DNA of 64,000 bases from Prochlorococcus marinus str. MIT 1013 (GCF_027359395.1 NZ_CP114778.1:620001-684000), one strand, 5' to 3'. Positions 16,725 to 26,809 are shown, numbered from the stretch's first letter. A program made the numbers and translations. Notes: generated by a model from the sequence alone, not told the origin.

Positions 16725-19700
16725 ATGATGAATAATATAAAATTATTTGATGCAAATAAATATCCATTAACAAATGGAATGCGTTTAATTGAAGCAAGTG
16801 CTGGAACAGGAAAAACATTTTCTCTTTCTCATCTTGTCTTAAGGTTATTGACTGAAAAAGAATATTCAATAAACGAAATACTAGTTGTTAGCTTTACAGA
16901 AGCAACGGCATCAGAAATAAAAGCAAAAATAATTGAAAGACTAATTTTGGCATTAAAAATAATTGAATCAAAAAATACAAACATAGAACTTTACAAAATT
17001 GATAGCGTATTAAATGAATGGGTCAAGTTAAATGTAACATCCAATGAAAGAGCATTATATTTAGCTTCCCTGATCTTAGAAGCATTAGAGAGAATTGATA
17101 TTGCAGATATCACAACAATACATGGATTTTGCAGCAAAACTCTTCGTAGAGAAGCTGTTGAAAATGGTAATAATTTAAACCCAACCATCGAAAAAGATTC
17201 AAATTCATTAATAACTGAAATTGTTGAAGAATATTGGAAAAAAGAAATATTAGAAATAGAAACTTCAGAATTAAAAGGAATATTTAAAACTAATTTCAAT
17301 CGCAAGAATTTAATTGAAGTTATTAGCACATTAGATAATGATCCAAATAATATTTTTAAGCGAACATTTAATGACTTAAGGATAGAAGAAAGTCTTGCAA
17401 ATCAATTAAACAATTATATTGAATTATTATGGATAGATTTTAAAACTATTTGGAAAGCAAAGGGGAAAGAGCTAGAAGATGGCTTTATAGAGATTGCGAA
17501 AGATCTAAAATTACAGGGTATTTCAGACACAAAGCCATACTCATCAAAGCCAAGGAAAAATCGTTATGAGCTTTTAAGTAACTGGATTGAAAACTATAAA
17601 GAGAAAAAGCGACCATCATATGAAGATATTCAAAATCAAGAACTTATAAATAAATATTTTCATCCTAAAAATCTTTGCCAATTAGATATGAAATATAAAA
17701 TTGATTCTTATTCAAAAGGAATGAAGTCAATACTTGATATTATAGGAGATTTATATGATAGTCCAGGTGAATTTGTTTGGGAACATGCTTTGTTATGGAC
17801 CAAGAAAGAGCTTGAAAAAAGAAAATCAAAAAAGGGTTTGATAAATTATTCTGATCTACTTAAATTACTAGATCCAAAAAAATATCATAATAATAAGATT
17901 GAAGATGAAGTTAATCCTAATAATATATATAAAAACTTAAAGCTTAGATATAAAGTAGCATTAATCGATGAGTTTCAAGATACAGACCCAGTCCAGTTAA
18001 GATTACTAAAAGAAGCCTTTGGTAATCGATCAACACATCTATTACTAATGATTGGAGATCCAAAGCAAGCAATCTATAGTTTCAGAGGGGGAAACCTAAA
18101 TACATACATGCAAGCCAGAGAAACTTGTGATCGAATTGATTTGATGAATGCTAATTATAGAAGTACAAAATCTCTAATTTTAATACTCAATAAATTATTT
18201 CTTGATGGTTTAATAAGATCAAATCTATCAACTCAAGAACTTAATCCATGTTCACAAGAAAATCGACTGAAACTAAATGGAATAAAAGAACCATTTAAGA
18301 TAATAAATCTAATAGATAATAATCAAAAAGAAAACATACAAAGAATAAAATTAGAATCAAAAAGCAAAATAGAGGATAAAATCCCGAAAGTTATTGGATC
18401 TTATTTGTTAGAACTATTAAGCAATAATCCCAAAAATCTAAATCCCTCAGATATTTGCATACTAGTCAATAGACACGATCAAGCTAAAAACATCTTTAGC
18501 TATTTAACAAAATTAAAAATCCCCTCACAACTTCTAAGCAATGAAAATATATTTGCGAGAGAGGGTGCGCAAATCCTACAGATTTTCATTAACTGCATAG
18601 TCAGTCCATACAACCAACAAAAACTTGCCCTACTAGCTTGTTCTGAGCTAATGCAATGGGAAAAAGACACACTTATCGAATCAAAAATCAATGGTGATTT
18701 TGATTCATTATCTTCGAAGTTCTATGAACTTTCTAAATTATTTCCAAAGATTGGATTATTAGGCTGTTTATCAAACTTTCTAGAAGGAAAATCAATAGCT
18801 GACCTCTCTCATAGAGGAACTTTATTAGGTGATCTTTATCAAAGTTCTCAGTTAGTAGACGAACAGATACATCGACATAAGCTTAATGCTCTAAGAGCAT
18901 CACAATGGCTAACCAGTCAACGGTTCCAGTCCCTTGAGACAATCCCTGAAGAATATCAACCAAACAGTGCTCTTAGTAATAACTCCATCAATATAATTAC
19001 AATCCACAAGAGTAAAGGACTTCAATTTAAAATAGTAATCTGTCCATACTTATGGCAAAAGCCTCCATATAGAAAAAGTCATTTATGGAAAGACAATCAA
19101 AATCTATTCATATCTAAAAAGCATAAATGGTATAAAAAATATAATTCATATCAAGATTTCATTAAAAAAGAATCATTAAATGAAGCAGAGCGTTTAGCTT
19201 ACGTTGCTCTTACAAGAGCTAAAAAACAATTAATAATCCTATGGGTAAAGGCTGCTGGTCAAGAAGGGAACCCTCTCTCAGGATTTTTATTTGGATCTGA
19301 ATCATTAAATCTAAATATAGAAGATTATACAAAAGAAATGATGGAACAGTCATTCAAGAGAAGGGGTCTTAAAGTTGATATTCAAGATATAAAATCAATT
19401 GAAACTAATAAAACCTGGACTCAACCTAAAAGTGATGTTAAGTTATCACTTGGAGCAAGTCCTAACCATCAATTTGAAAATAGCTGGGGAAGATACAGTT
19501 TTTCAAAATGGATAACACAAAAAAAAGACGAATCAATTGTAATAAACTTATCAGATGAGTTAAATGAAGACCTTGGATTTAAAGATGAAATTGAGAATGA
19601 ATCTCTAGAAGAAATCGATAGATTGTTGATAGGAAAAGATCAAAGTATTGACACATTAGAAGATTACAAATGGTCTAAAGAAAGTCCTATTGGTAATTTT

Positions 19701-20510
19701 CCAAGAGGCCCCATAGCAGGGACTTGTCTTCACAAAATACTTGAAAGAGTAGATTTCAATGATATTGAAAATCAAGTAAGAGTTTCATCTATAATAGAAG
19801 AAGAACTAAATATAGTTAATATAAGTAATTCATTTATTGAACCAATTAATATTTTATTAAAGAGAATTACAAATATACCTTTAGGTGGTCCTTTAGGTAA
19901 ATTTAAAATGAGAAATTTAAATCCTAAAAACTCAATCAAAGAATTAAAATTTCATATTCCAATTTGTCATGAAATAAATCCAATTAATACTCTCGAATTA
20001 TCATCAATATTTAGAGAAGATGTCCAAAAAAAATATGGCTCAGATTATATAAATAAGCTAATCAATCTAAATATCTATAGCAGCGGTTTCCTAACCGGAT
20101 CCATAGACCAAGTTTTTGCAGACAACCCAAATCATGAAATTGCTAAATGGTGGGTTTTAGATTGGAAAAGCAACTGGATAGGAAGTCCGCTGTCCAAAAA
20201 GGGTGGTTTCTCTTGTGGCCCCTCAAATTATTCGATGTCAAAAATGGATGAAGAAATGTACCGTCATCACTATCCACTACAAGCACATATATATTTACTT
20301 GCATTACATAGATTTTTAAATTGGAGACTACCTAATTATTCACCTCAAAAACATCTTGGAGGTTATATCTATGTGTTTTTAAGAGGACTCCCAGATAGAA
20401 GAGATTTAGAAAAAAATAATTATCCTCAAATGACTCCGGGCTTAATTGTCGAACCTGCTCCTCTTGAAAGAATCAAAAAATTAGATTTATTGATAAGCAA
20501 ACAAAAATGA
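16725..20510 (+). CDS. recB: Exonuclease V beta subunit RecB
   Basis: 1261 residues, slightly longer than E. coli RecB. It is the 3'-5' UvrD-type helicase and nuclease subunit of RecBCD. Walker A is at residues 24-31 (ASAGTGKT), helicase motif II at 415-419 (DEFQD), followed by MIGDPKQAIYSFRGG and the late motif NIITIHKSKGLQFKIV. The C-terminal nuclease domain has GSIDQVF and D1146-W-K (DWKSNWIG), the metal-binding D...D-x-K core, then YPLQAHIYLLALHRFL. The gene overlaps recD by four bases (ATGA), so the two are translationally coupled. Confidence 0.95.
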   Translation: MMNNIKLFDANKYPLTNGMRLIEASAGTGKTFSLSHLVLRLLTEKEYSINEILVVSFTEATASEIKAKIIERLILALKIIESKNTNIELYKIDSVLNEWVKLNVTSNERALYLASLILEALERIDIADITTIHGFCSKTLRREAVENGNNLNPTIEKDSNSLITEIVEEYWKKEILEIETSELKGIFKTNFNRKNLIEVISTLDNDPNNIFKRTFNDLRIEESLANQLNNYIELLWIDFKTIWKAKGKELEDGFIEIAKDLKLQGISDTKPYSSKPRKNRYELLSNWIENYKEKKRPSYEDIQNQELINKYFHPKNLCQLDMKYKIDSYSKGMKSILDIIGDLYDSPGEFVWEHALLWTKKELEKRKSKKGLINYSDLLKLLDPKKYHNNKIEDEVNPNNIYKNLKLRYKVALIDEFQDTDPVQLRLLKEAFGNRSTHLLLMIGDPKQAIYSFRGGNLNTYMQARETCDRIDLMNANYRSTKSLILILNKLFLDGLIRSNLSTQELNPCSQENRLKLNGIKEPFKIINLIDNNQKENIQRIKLESKSKIEDKIPKVIGSYLLELLSNNPKNLNPSDICILVNRHDQAKNIFSYLTKLKIPSQLLSNENIFAREGAQILQIFINCIVSPYNQQKLALLACSELMQWEKDTLIESKINGDFDSLSSKFYELSKLFPKIGLLGCLSNFLEGKSIADLSHRGTLLGDLYQSSQLVDEQIHRHKLNALRASQWLTSQRFQSLETIPEEYQPNSALSNNSINIITIHKSKGLQFKIVICPYLWQKPPYRKSHLWKDNQNLFISKKHKWYKKYNSYQDFIKKESLNEAERLAYVALTRAKKQLIILWVKAAGQEGNPLSGFLFGSESLNLNIEDYTKEMMEQSFKRRGLKVDIQDIKSIETNKTWTQPKSDVKLSLGASPNHQFENSWGRYSFSKWITQKKDESIVINLSDELNEDLGFKDEIENESLEEIDRLLIGKDQSIDTLEDYKWSKESPIGNFPRGPIAGTCLHKILERVDFNDIENQVRVSSIIEEELNIVNISNSFIEPINILLKRITNIPLGGPLGKFKMRNLNPKNSIKELKFHIPICHEINPINTLELSSIFREDVQKKYGSDYINKLINLNIYSSGFLTGSIDQVFADNPNHEIAKWWVLDWKSNWIGSPLSKKGGFSCGPSNYSMSKMDEEMYRHHYPLQAHIYLLALHRFLNWRLPNYSPQKHLGGYIYVFLRGLPDRRDLEKNNYPQMTPGLIVEPAPLERIKKLDLLISKQK

Positions 20511-22231
20511 AAGAGCCATTTAAAAAAAAATTTTCAACTGATTTAAGTAAATCATTATTAGTTACTCTAGCTCGCTATTACCCACCCATAGAGTTTAACG
20601 AAGCTTTAATTGATGTCGTAAATGTATTAATGGATGGATTATCAAGAGGTGAGGTTTATATAGACATGAGGGTAATCCCAAAAAATCTTGAACTAAAATA
20701 TAAAGGTTGGCCTAGCTGTCATATAAAAGCCTTATTAGAAAGTGGCTGGACTAGAGGAGATAACTCCCCAATAGTTTTAAATGGAGATCTAATCAGTTGG
20801 CGTCGAACCCACAATGAGATAGTTGAGACCATTCATAAAATACTCATAAGGAATCAACCTATTAAACACCTATCTAAAGAATTATCTGATCGAATTAATA
20901 GTAAGAATCTAAAGCATCTAAATATTCAGCAAATAGCAGCTGTTAACCTTGTTAAAAATGAACAAATCATCTTATTAAGTGGTGGCCCAGGAACAGGCAA
21001 GACTAGTACCATCCTTCAAATGCTTTTACAAGCTCTAACAAGAAATCCGACTCTTGCTATTGCAATGGCAGCTCCAACAGGGAAAGCAGCAAAAAGACTA
21101 AAGGATACTATTCAGACAGGTATCAAAGATTTTGAAGACCCTATAAAGGATAAGCTTTCTAATATTCCGTCTAAAACATTGCATAAATGGTTAGAAGCAG
21201 GACCAAATGGCTTCAGACGAAACTCTCAACGTCTATTAAAATTAGATCTAATAGTCATAGATGAGATGTCAATGGTTGACTTGTCAACCATTAATGGATT
21301 GCTCGATTCATTACCAAAAGCATGTCAAATAATCTTTGTAGGTGATCCTGACCAATTATTACCAATAGCAAGTGGTGGTATATGGCAAATTTTGCAAGAC
21401 AAAGGAACGAAAACAAACTTTCAATCTAACTCAGTCAAACTTACAAAGTCATACCGAAACAAAGGAGATATTGCTTTATTAAGAAATACACTAAGAGATG
21501 AGGGAGTAGAGGCTTTTTGGCAGCTGCTTTCAACGAAAAAAGCTTCTTCAAATACGATTCAACACCTTTCATCCTTAAGAAGTATTCCAGATCCCGTAGT
21601 AAGAACTCTTTTTAACTATAGTAAAAAGCTTAAAGAGTTAACAGAAAATTGTATTAATTATATTCCTAATGAAGCATGGCAATCAAGCATGATTGAGGTA
21701 GAGCAATCAGTTGAGATGATAAAACTCTTTAGATTTATAGACAATCTGCTTATACTTTGTCCGCAAAGATATGGGCCATGGGGTGTAAAAAAAATTCATG
21801 AGTTTCTTTTAGGAAATAGATTTGAAGATGAAGTACAAACCTGGGGGCAGGGAACACCAATAATGGCAAGAAGTAATCAACCTGAAATAGGTTTAGCAAA
21901 TGGAGACGTTGGGATAATTATTGGCAACGGCGAAAAAAAACGTTTTTTATTTAATGTTTTTTCTGAAGAGCAAAGACTAGTAACTCGATTAATAAACCCA
22001 TCAAGGTTAAATATGTATGATCCGGCATATGCAATGACCATTCATAAAGCACAGGGAAGTGAAGCTGATCAAGTTCTTTTACTTTGGCCAAGTACCTCAA
22101 AAAAAAGTTCAGAAGAGAATACTCTCACAAAATTTTATTCTGATGATTATGAAAAAAGAATGCTTTACACAGCAATAACTCGAGCAAAGAAACAATTACT
22201 GGTAATAACCAATAAAGAAGAAGACTTTTAA
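20507..22231 (+). CDS. recD: Exonuclease V alpha subunit RecD
   Basis: 574 residues, the usual RecD1 size. It is the 5'-3' helicase motor of RecBCD. Walker A is GGPGTGKT at 159-166, Walker B is VIDEMSMVD, motif III is IFVGDPDQLLPIASGG, and the C-terminal motifs are AMTIHKAQGSEADQVLLLWP and YTAITRAKKQLLVIT. The ATG overlaps the recB stop. The presence of recC, recB and recD together shows a complete RecBCD enzyme rather than AddAB. Confidence 0.95.
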   Translation: MKEPFKKKFSTDLSKSLLVTLARYYPPIEFNEALIDVVNVLMDGLSRGEVYIDMRVIPKNLELKYKGWPSCHIKALLESGWTRGDNSPIVLNGDLISWRRTHNEIVETIHKILIRNQPIKHLSKELSDRINSKNLKHLNIQQIAAVNLVKNEQIILLSGGPGTGKTSTILQMLLQALTRNPTLAIAMAAPTGKAAKRLKDTIQTGIKDFEDPIKDKLSNIPSKTLHKWLEAGPNGFRRNSQRLLKLDLIVIDEMSMVDLSTINGLLDSLPKACQIIFVGDPDQLLPIASGGIWQILQDKGTKTNFQSNSVKLTKSYRNKGDIALLRNTLRDEGVEAFWQLLSTKKASSNTIQHLSSLRSIPDPVVRTLFNYSKKLKELTENCINYIPNEAWQSSMIEVEQSVEMIKLFRFIDNLLILCPQRYGPWGVKKIHEFLLGNRFEDEVQTWGQGTPIMARSNQPEIGLANGDVGIIIGNGEKKRFLFNVFSEEQRLVTRLINPSRLNMYDPAYAMTIHKAQGSEADQVLLLWPSTSKKSSEENTLTKFYSDDYEKRMLYTAITRAKKQLLVITNKEEDF

Positions 22232-22283
22232 AGATGTGATCAACTTATTCCTAAAAGGATTTTTGAGATGATAAAATTAAAAA

Positions 22284-22289
22284 TATAAT
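22284..22289 (+). promoter_or_regulatory. Probable -10 box for the DEAD-box helicase gene
   Basis: A consensus TATAAT lies at 22284-22289, 92 bases before the ATG. It predicts a transcription start near 22296 and so a leader of about 85 bases. No strong -35 is visible; TTTTGA at 22261 is at the right distance. The downstream leader is markedly more GC-rich than the surrounding intergenic DNA. Confidence 0.55.
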
Positions 22290-22291
22290 CC

Positions 22292-22380
22292 CTTTAACAA
22301 GGCGAGTCAGCAAAGCACGGTTATACGCCGATCGGAAGTTGCCTGCCTAACTTGAAGGACAAAAAGGCAACCATTATTAG
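22292..22380 (+). promoter_or_regulatory. Structured 5' leader of the DEAD-box helicase mRNA
   Basis: A hairpin with arms GTTGCCT (22338-22344) and AGGCAAC (22365-22371) and a 20-base loop ends nine bases before the start codon, so it could block ribosome access. The loop contains AAGGAC. Upstream, the segment GGCGAGTCAGCAAAGCACGG, followed by CGCCGATCGG, has further pairing potential. GC content near 50 per cent in an AT-rich genome suggests a selected RNA structure. Cyanobacterial cold- and redox-induced RNA helicases are controlled through their leaders, which makes a regulatory role plausible. Confidence 0.5.
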
Positions 22381-24147
22381 ATGACAACTAAAAAGCTACA
22401 TGAGGATTCCCCATGTCCAGTAGATCAAGATGTTCTCGAAGAATCTACTGAGGAAATATTGGATGAAGGTGATCAAAATTCAGAAAATGGATTTTCTGAA
22501 TTCAATTTTAGTGAACAACTAATTCAAACAATCTCCGATCAAGGCTACTCATTACCCACTCCTATTCAAAAGGCTGCGATTCCTGAATTACTTCTTGGTA
22601 GAGATTTAGTTGGACAAGCTCAAACAGGTACAGGTAAAACAGCTGCGTTTGCTTTGCCGATCCTTGAAAGACTGAAAAAAAATGTTGGACATCCACAAGT
22701 TTTAGTTCTAGCTCCAACTCGCGAGTTGGCTATGCAAGTGGCTGAATCATTTCGCACATATTCCGCAGGTCATCCGCATTTTAAAGTACTTGCAATATAT
22801 GGAGGCTCTGATTTCCGAAATCAAATCAACACACTTAAGAGAGGAGTTGATGTAGTCGTAGGGACTCCAGGGCGAGTCATGGATCATATGCGTCAAAAGA
22901 CTCTCAATACTAGTCATTTAAGTTGTTTAGTTCTAGATGAAGCTGATGAAATGTTAAGAATGGGATTCATTGATGACGTTGAGTGGATTTTAGAACAATT
23001 GCCAGAGGAGAGACAACTAATTTTATTCTCGGCAACCATGCCATCTGAGATAAGAAGATTATCAAAAAAATATTTAAATAGTCCTGCCGAAATAACTATA
23101 AAAGCAACTGAATTAAAGGAAAGACTTATCAGACAAAGGTATATAAGCGTTCAAAATGTTTATAAAGTAAATGCACTTCAAAGAGTACTTGAAGCAGTAT
23201 CAGAAGAAGGAGTAATAATATTTGCTAGAACAAAAGCTATTACAATTGTAGTAGCTGAAAAATTAGAAACATATGGATATAATGTAGCTGTTTTAAATGG
23301 AGATATTCCTCAAAATCAAAGGGAACGAACTGTTGAAAGATTAAGACAGGGTTCTATCAATATTTTAGTAGCTACCGATGTCGCAGCAAGAGGCCTTGAT
23401 GTGGATCGAATCGGTTTAGTAATAAATTATGATATGCCCTTTGATCGCGAAGCATATGTTCATAGAATTGGAAGAACTGGTCGTGCAGGAAGAACTGGTG
23501 AAGCTATTCTTTTTGTTAATCCAAGAGAAAGATCATTTTTAAGTAATCTTGAAAGGGCTGTAGGTCAACCAATTGAGAAAATGGATATACCAAACAATGA
23601 ACTTATCAACAGCAACCGAATTAAAAAGCTACAAGCAAAATTGATAAAAGCTGCCTCAACAGAGAGAGATAACCCAGAAGAGGCTAACATTTTAGAAGAA
23701 TTAATAAAGAATGTTGAAAAAGAATTAGATATAGATCCAAAAGACTTAACACTTGCCGCATTAAATTTAGCAGTTGGTTTCAATGCACTCCTTGAGAATG
23801 GCAATGAGGATTGGATTAGGCAATCGTCTCAAAGAAATACAAGGAATGATCGAAGAGACAATAAATTCAAACAACGTCGAAGAAGTGATTTTGATAACAA
23901 CAGACTTGAAGATGAGATGGACAGATTCAGAGTTGAAGTTGGGCACCGAGATAGAGTTAAGCCTGGAAATCTAGTTGGAGCAATTGCCAATGAAGCCGGA
24001 CTAAAAGGAAGGTCTATAGGCAGAATAAGAATATTTGAAAATTACAGCCTAGTAGATTTACCAAAACAAATGCCTGATAATATTTTTCAGGCTCTAAAGA
24101 AAGTAAAAGTAATGAATAGAGAATTACAAATAAACAGAGCTAACTGA
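22381..24147 (+). CDS. deaD: DEAD-box ATP-dependent RNA helicase (DeaD/CsdA type)
   Basis: 588 residues. An acidic N-terminal extension of about 40 residues precedes the Q motif (FSEQLIQTISDQGYSLPTPIQ), Walker A (AQTGTGKTAAF), PTRELA, the DEAD box (LDEADEML), SAT (LFSATMP) and the helicase C-terminal motifs (ATDVAARGLDVDR, HRIGRTGRAG). After about residue 480 come an Arg/Asn/Asp-rich linker and a DbpA-type RNA-binding domain (VGAIANEAGLKGRSIGRIRI). This is the ribosome-assembly and cold-shock class of helicase. Its own promoter and structured leader lie just upstream. Confidence 0.94.
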   Translation: MTTKKLHEDSPCPVDQDVLEESTEEILDEGDQNSENGFSEFNFSEQLIQTISDQGYSLPTPIQKAAIPELLLGRDLVGQAQTGTGKTAAFALPILERLKKNVGHPQVLVLAPTRELAMQVAESFRTYSAGHPHFKVLAIYGGSDFRNQINTLKRGVDVVVGTPGRVMDHMRQKTLNTSHLSCLVLDEADEMLRMGFIDDVEWILEQLPEERQLILFSATMPSEIRRLSKKYLNSPAEITIKATELKERLIRQRYISVQNVYKVNALQRVLEAVSEEGVIIFARTKAITIVVAEKLETYGYNVAVLNGDIPQNQRERTVERLRQGSINILVATDVAARGLDVDRIGLVINYDMPFDREAYVHRIGRTGRAGRTGEAILFVNPRERSFLSNLERAVGQPIEKMDIPNNELINSNRIKKLQAKLIKAASTERDNPEEANILEELIKNVEKELDIDPKDLTLAALNLAVGFNALLENGNEDWIRQSSQRNTRNDRRDNKFKQRRRSDFDNNRLEDEMDRFRVEVGHRDRVKPGNLVGAIANEAGLKGRSIGRIRIFENYSLVDLPKQMPDNIFQALKKVKVMNRELQINRAN

Positions 24148-24166
24148 TAAGAAAATTACCAATAAA

Positions 24167-24451
24167 ATGCTTAGTAAATTGTTATTCAGAGGAATTATTA
24201 CATTGCTTCTCATCGATATGGGTGTCAATTTGGAGGCTCAGGAGAAAAAAATTAGTACTAAAAATAGTCTTATTAATAAATTCTGTATCGCAACATTAAA
24301 ATCAAAACTTGATATCAAGAATAAACAAAATTTAAATGAAATCAGTGATTTCACATGTGAATGTTTTTTTAAAAAATATAATTCTGGAAATTCATTAAAA
24401 AGCTCTCGTATTTACTGTAGAGATAAAGCTTCTAAGAAATATAATCTCTAA
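24167..24451 (+). CDS. Small exported four-cysteine protein
   Basis: 94 residues. Residues 5-22 are hydrophobic and a signal peptidase site after LEA (about residue 24) is plausible. The mature protein has four Cys (40, 64, 66, 84) in the spacing FC-x23-CxC-x17-C, which could form two disulfides or bind a metal. It resembles small secreted proteins of marine picocyanobacteria with an N-terminal FC and a central FTC-x-CF motif, but no function is known to me. It lies 19 bases after deaD and 20 before the ABC exporter, so co-transcription is likely. Confidence 0.6.
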   Translation: MLSKLLFRGIITLLLIDMGVNLEAQEKKISTKNSLINKFCIATLKSKLDIKNKQNLNEISDFTCECFFKKYNSGNSLKSSRIYCRDKASKKYNL

Positions 24452-24471
24452 AAGAATAGCAATCAAATAAA

Positions 24472-26262
24472 ATGTATAAATCTAATTCAAAAATCAATAG
24501 AAGCCCATTAGCAAGACTTTTAAGTAATCTTAAAAGTCAAAAGCGTCTAATTTATACAGCTATTACTTGCTCTATATTAAATAAATTTTTTGATCTTGCA
24601 CCACCTGTATTAATCGGTATATCGGTTGATGTAGTAGTAAGAAAAGAAAGTTCTTGGCTTGGTACAATTGGCTTTAACACTGTCCCAGATCAATTAATTG
24701 TACTTGCAATAATTTCCTTTTTGATTTGGACAGCTGAATCATTCTTTGAATATTTATATGGATTAATGTGGAGAAATTTAGCTCAGAGGACACAACACTA
24801 CTTAAGAATCAAAGCATATGCCCATTTACAAAAATTAGAGATGACATTCTTCGAATCAGATAATACAGGAAGGCTTATGACTGTACTGAATGACGATATT
24901 AATCAACTAGAAAGATTCTTGGATGAAGGAGCTAACAAAATTATTCAATTAATAATTACTGTTTTTATTGTTGGTGGAGCAATGATTTTGTTAGCTCCTG
25001 GGATTGCATTACTAGCATTCATCCCTATTCCTTTTATTCTTTGGGGTTCAATTAATTTCCAGAAGAACCTAGCTCCTCGTTATCGTGAAGTCAGAGATAG
25101 AGCTGGAGATCTCGCCTCAAGACTTAATAATAACCTTAGCGGAATGCTTACTATTAAAAGTTTCGCTACAGAAGATTGGGAACTTGAAAGATTAAGACTC
25201 GATAGCAATTTATATCAAGAAAGTAATAGAAAAGCAATTAAATTATCAGCCGCATTTATACCATTAATTAGATTCGCAATCCTATTTGCATTCCTTGCAA
25301 TATTAATCGCTGGCGGTTTCCAGACTTGGAAAGGGTTAATGCCAGTTGGAACTTATAGTTTTTTAGTATTTATTACTCAAAGATTATTATGGCCCTTAAC
25401 AACACTAGGTCATATTTTAGATGATTATCAAAGATCAATGGCCTCAACAAATAGAGTTTTAGATTTAATAGATACTCCAATAAAAATTAAAACGGGGAAA
25501 GTCAAGTTACATCCAAATAATGTCAAAGGTGAAATAAAATTTAAAAATATTGATTTTACATATCAAGGTCGTTCTCAAGTTATAAAAAACTTTAATTTAA
25601 ATATTAGTCCCGGCAAGAAAATAGGCATTGTAGGTGCTACCGGTTCTGGTAAAAGTACACTGGTAAAACTATTATTAAGGCTGTATAAAATCAGTAAAGG
25701 TTCAATAGAAATTGATGGAAACTCAATTGAATCATTAGATTTAAAAAGTCTACGACGATGTATTGCATTAGTAAGCCAGGAAACATATTTATTCCAAGGT
25801 TCAATTGAAGAAAATATTTCTTATGGATCACAAAATATTGATAAATCAAAAATTAAAAATGCTTCAGATATTGCCGAAGCAACTGAATTTATTAGTCAAC
25901 TGCCAGAAGGGTTAAAAACAATAGTGGGAGAAAGAGGACAAAAGTTATCAGGCGGACAAAGACAAAGAATTGCTATCGCGAGGGCAATCTTAAAAAATGC
26001 ACCAATATTAATATTAGATGAGGCAACAGCATCTGTAGATAATGAAACTGAAGCCGCGATTCAAAGATCTCTAAAGAAGATAACAAATAGTTGTACAACA
26101 ATTGTTATTGCACATCGTTTAAGCACAGTAATAGATGCTGACGAAATTATAGTCTTAGATAAAGGTAAAATTATCGAGAAAGGAACACATGTTTCTCTTC
26201 TAAAAAATAGAGCTTTCTATTACTACCTATGGAAAATCCAAGCTGGTGAAAATCTTACTTAA
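24472..26262 (+). CDS. ABC exporter, fused permease and ATPase
   Basis: 596 residues, a half-transporter that should work as a homodimer. The six-helix type I exporter domain covers about 25-320. The ATPase domain has Walker A GATGSGKST (from residue 388), signature LSGGQ (492-496), Walker B ILILDEATASVD and the H-loop VIAHRLSTV. It fits the MsbA/McjD-like lipid, peptide or drug exporters; the substrate cannot be told from sequence. It ends one base before the stop of the convergent PsbP-like gene, with no terminator visible between them. The small exported protein just upstream is a conceivable partner or substrate, but that is speculation. Confidence 0.9.
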   Translation: MYKSNSKINRSPLARLLSNLKSQKRLIYTAITCSILNKFFDLAPPVLIGISVDVVVRKESSWLGTIGFNTVPDQLIVLAIISFLIWTAESFFEYLYGLMWRNLAQRTQHYLRIKAYAHLQKLEMTFFESDNTGRLMTVLNDDINQLERFLDEGANKIIQLIITVFIVGGAMILLAPGIALLAFIPIPFILWGSINFQKNLAPRYREVRDRAGDLASRLNNNLSGMLTIKSFATEDWELERLRLDSNLYQESNRKAIKLSAAFIPLIRFAILFAFLAILIAGGFQTWKGLMPVGTYSFLVFITQRLLWPLTTLGHILDDYQRSMASTNRVLDLIDTPIKIKTGKVKLHPNNVKGEIKFKNIDFTYQGRSQVIKNFNLNISPGKKIGIVGATGSGKSTLVKLLLRLYKISKGSIEIDGNSIESLDLKSLRRCIALVSQETYLFQGSIEENISYGSQNIDKSKIKNASDIAEATEFISQLPEGLKTIVGERGQKLSGGQRQRIAIARAILKNAPILILDEATASVDNETEAAIQRSLKKITNSCTTIVIAHRLSTVIDADEIIVLDKGKIIEKGTHVSLLKNRAFYYYLWKIQAGENLT

Positions 26263-26263
26263 G

Positions 26264-26809
26264 TTATATGAAAAAGGTGAAAGAACTAACTACTCTTTTA
26301 AAAGTGTCTTGCATTTTTGACCAGCGTTGTTCATTAGTACTAGCAGCAAGTGTATATAAATAACCTCTATCCACGACGACAGTAGCGATTTCGTGCCTAC
26401 TCTTTTCTTCTAAATCAATAGAGTATTCAAGATCATAGAATTTGCGTTCATCAACTTCCCTCTCTGAAGCATCAATTAATTGAATAGGGTTATTCCTATT
26501 CTTTTCACCAAAAAGTCTTTCCCCTACAGCATCCGCCCCACCCAAAGCATCTAAATCCACTTCATTTTCCAATTTAGAAATTACAAGACTGAGAGTTTCA
26601 TCGGAGTTGATCAAGTCATGAAAAACAACCTCTGGCCCATTATCGACAGCCACTCTCGTCCACCCTGTTGGAAAAAGAAAACCATATCGCCCATCTTGAC
26701 TTTTAAAAGGTTCCAACCCAGCCGCCCCCCCTGTAGAGCAAGCTCCGAGCGTCAAGATCAACGCTATAGCTAAAAGGGATTTAAGAGATGTTCGAAAAAA
26801 TTTGATCAT
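26264..26809 (-). CDS. psbP: PsbP-like thylakoid lipoprotein (CyanoP)
   Basis: 181 residues, the cyanobacterial PsbP size. The signal peptide ends in the lipobox LGAC with Cys24 as the lipid-modified residue, so the protein should be anchored on the lumenal side of the thylakoid. The mature part shows the PsbP fold pattern: FKSQDGRYGFLFPTGWTRV, VVFHDLINSDETLSLVISK, FYDLEYSIDLE, and a C-terminal strand after MQDTFKRVVSSF. CyanoP associates with photosystem II, probably during assembly. It is divergent from recR across about 120 bases. Confidence 0.92.
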   Translation of the reverse strand: MIKFFRTSLKSLLAIALILTLGACSTGGAAGLEPFKSQDGRYGFLFPTGWTRVAVDNGPEVVFHDLINSDETLSLVISKLENEVDLDALGGADAVGERLFGEKNRNNPIQLIDASEREVDERKFYDLEYSIDLEEKSRHEIATVVVDRGYLYTLAASTNEQRWSKMQDTFKRVVSSFTFFI

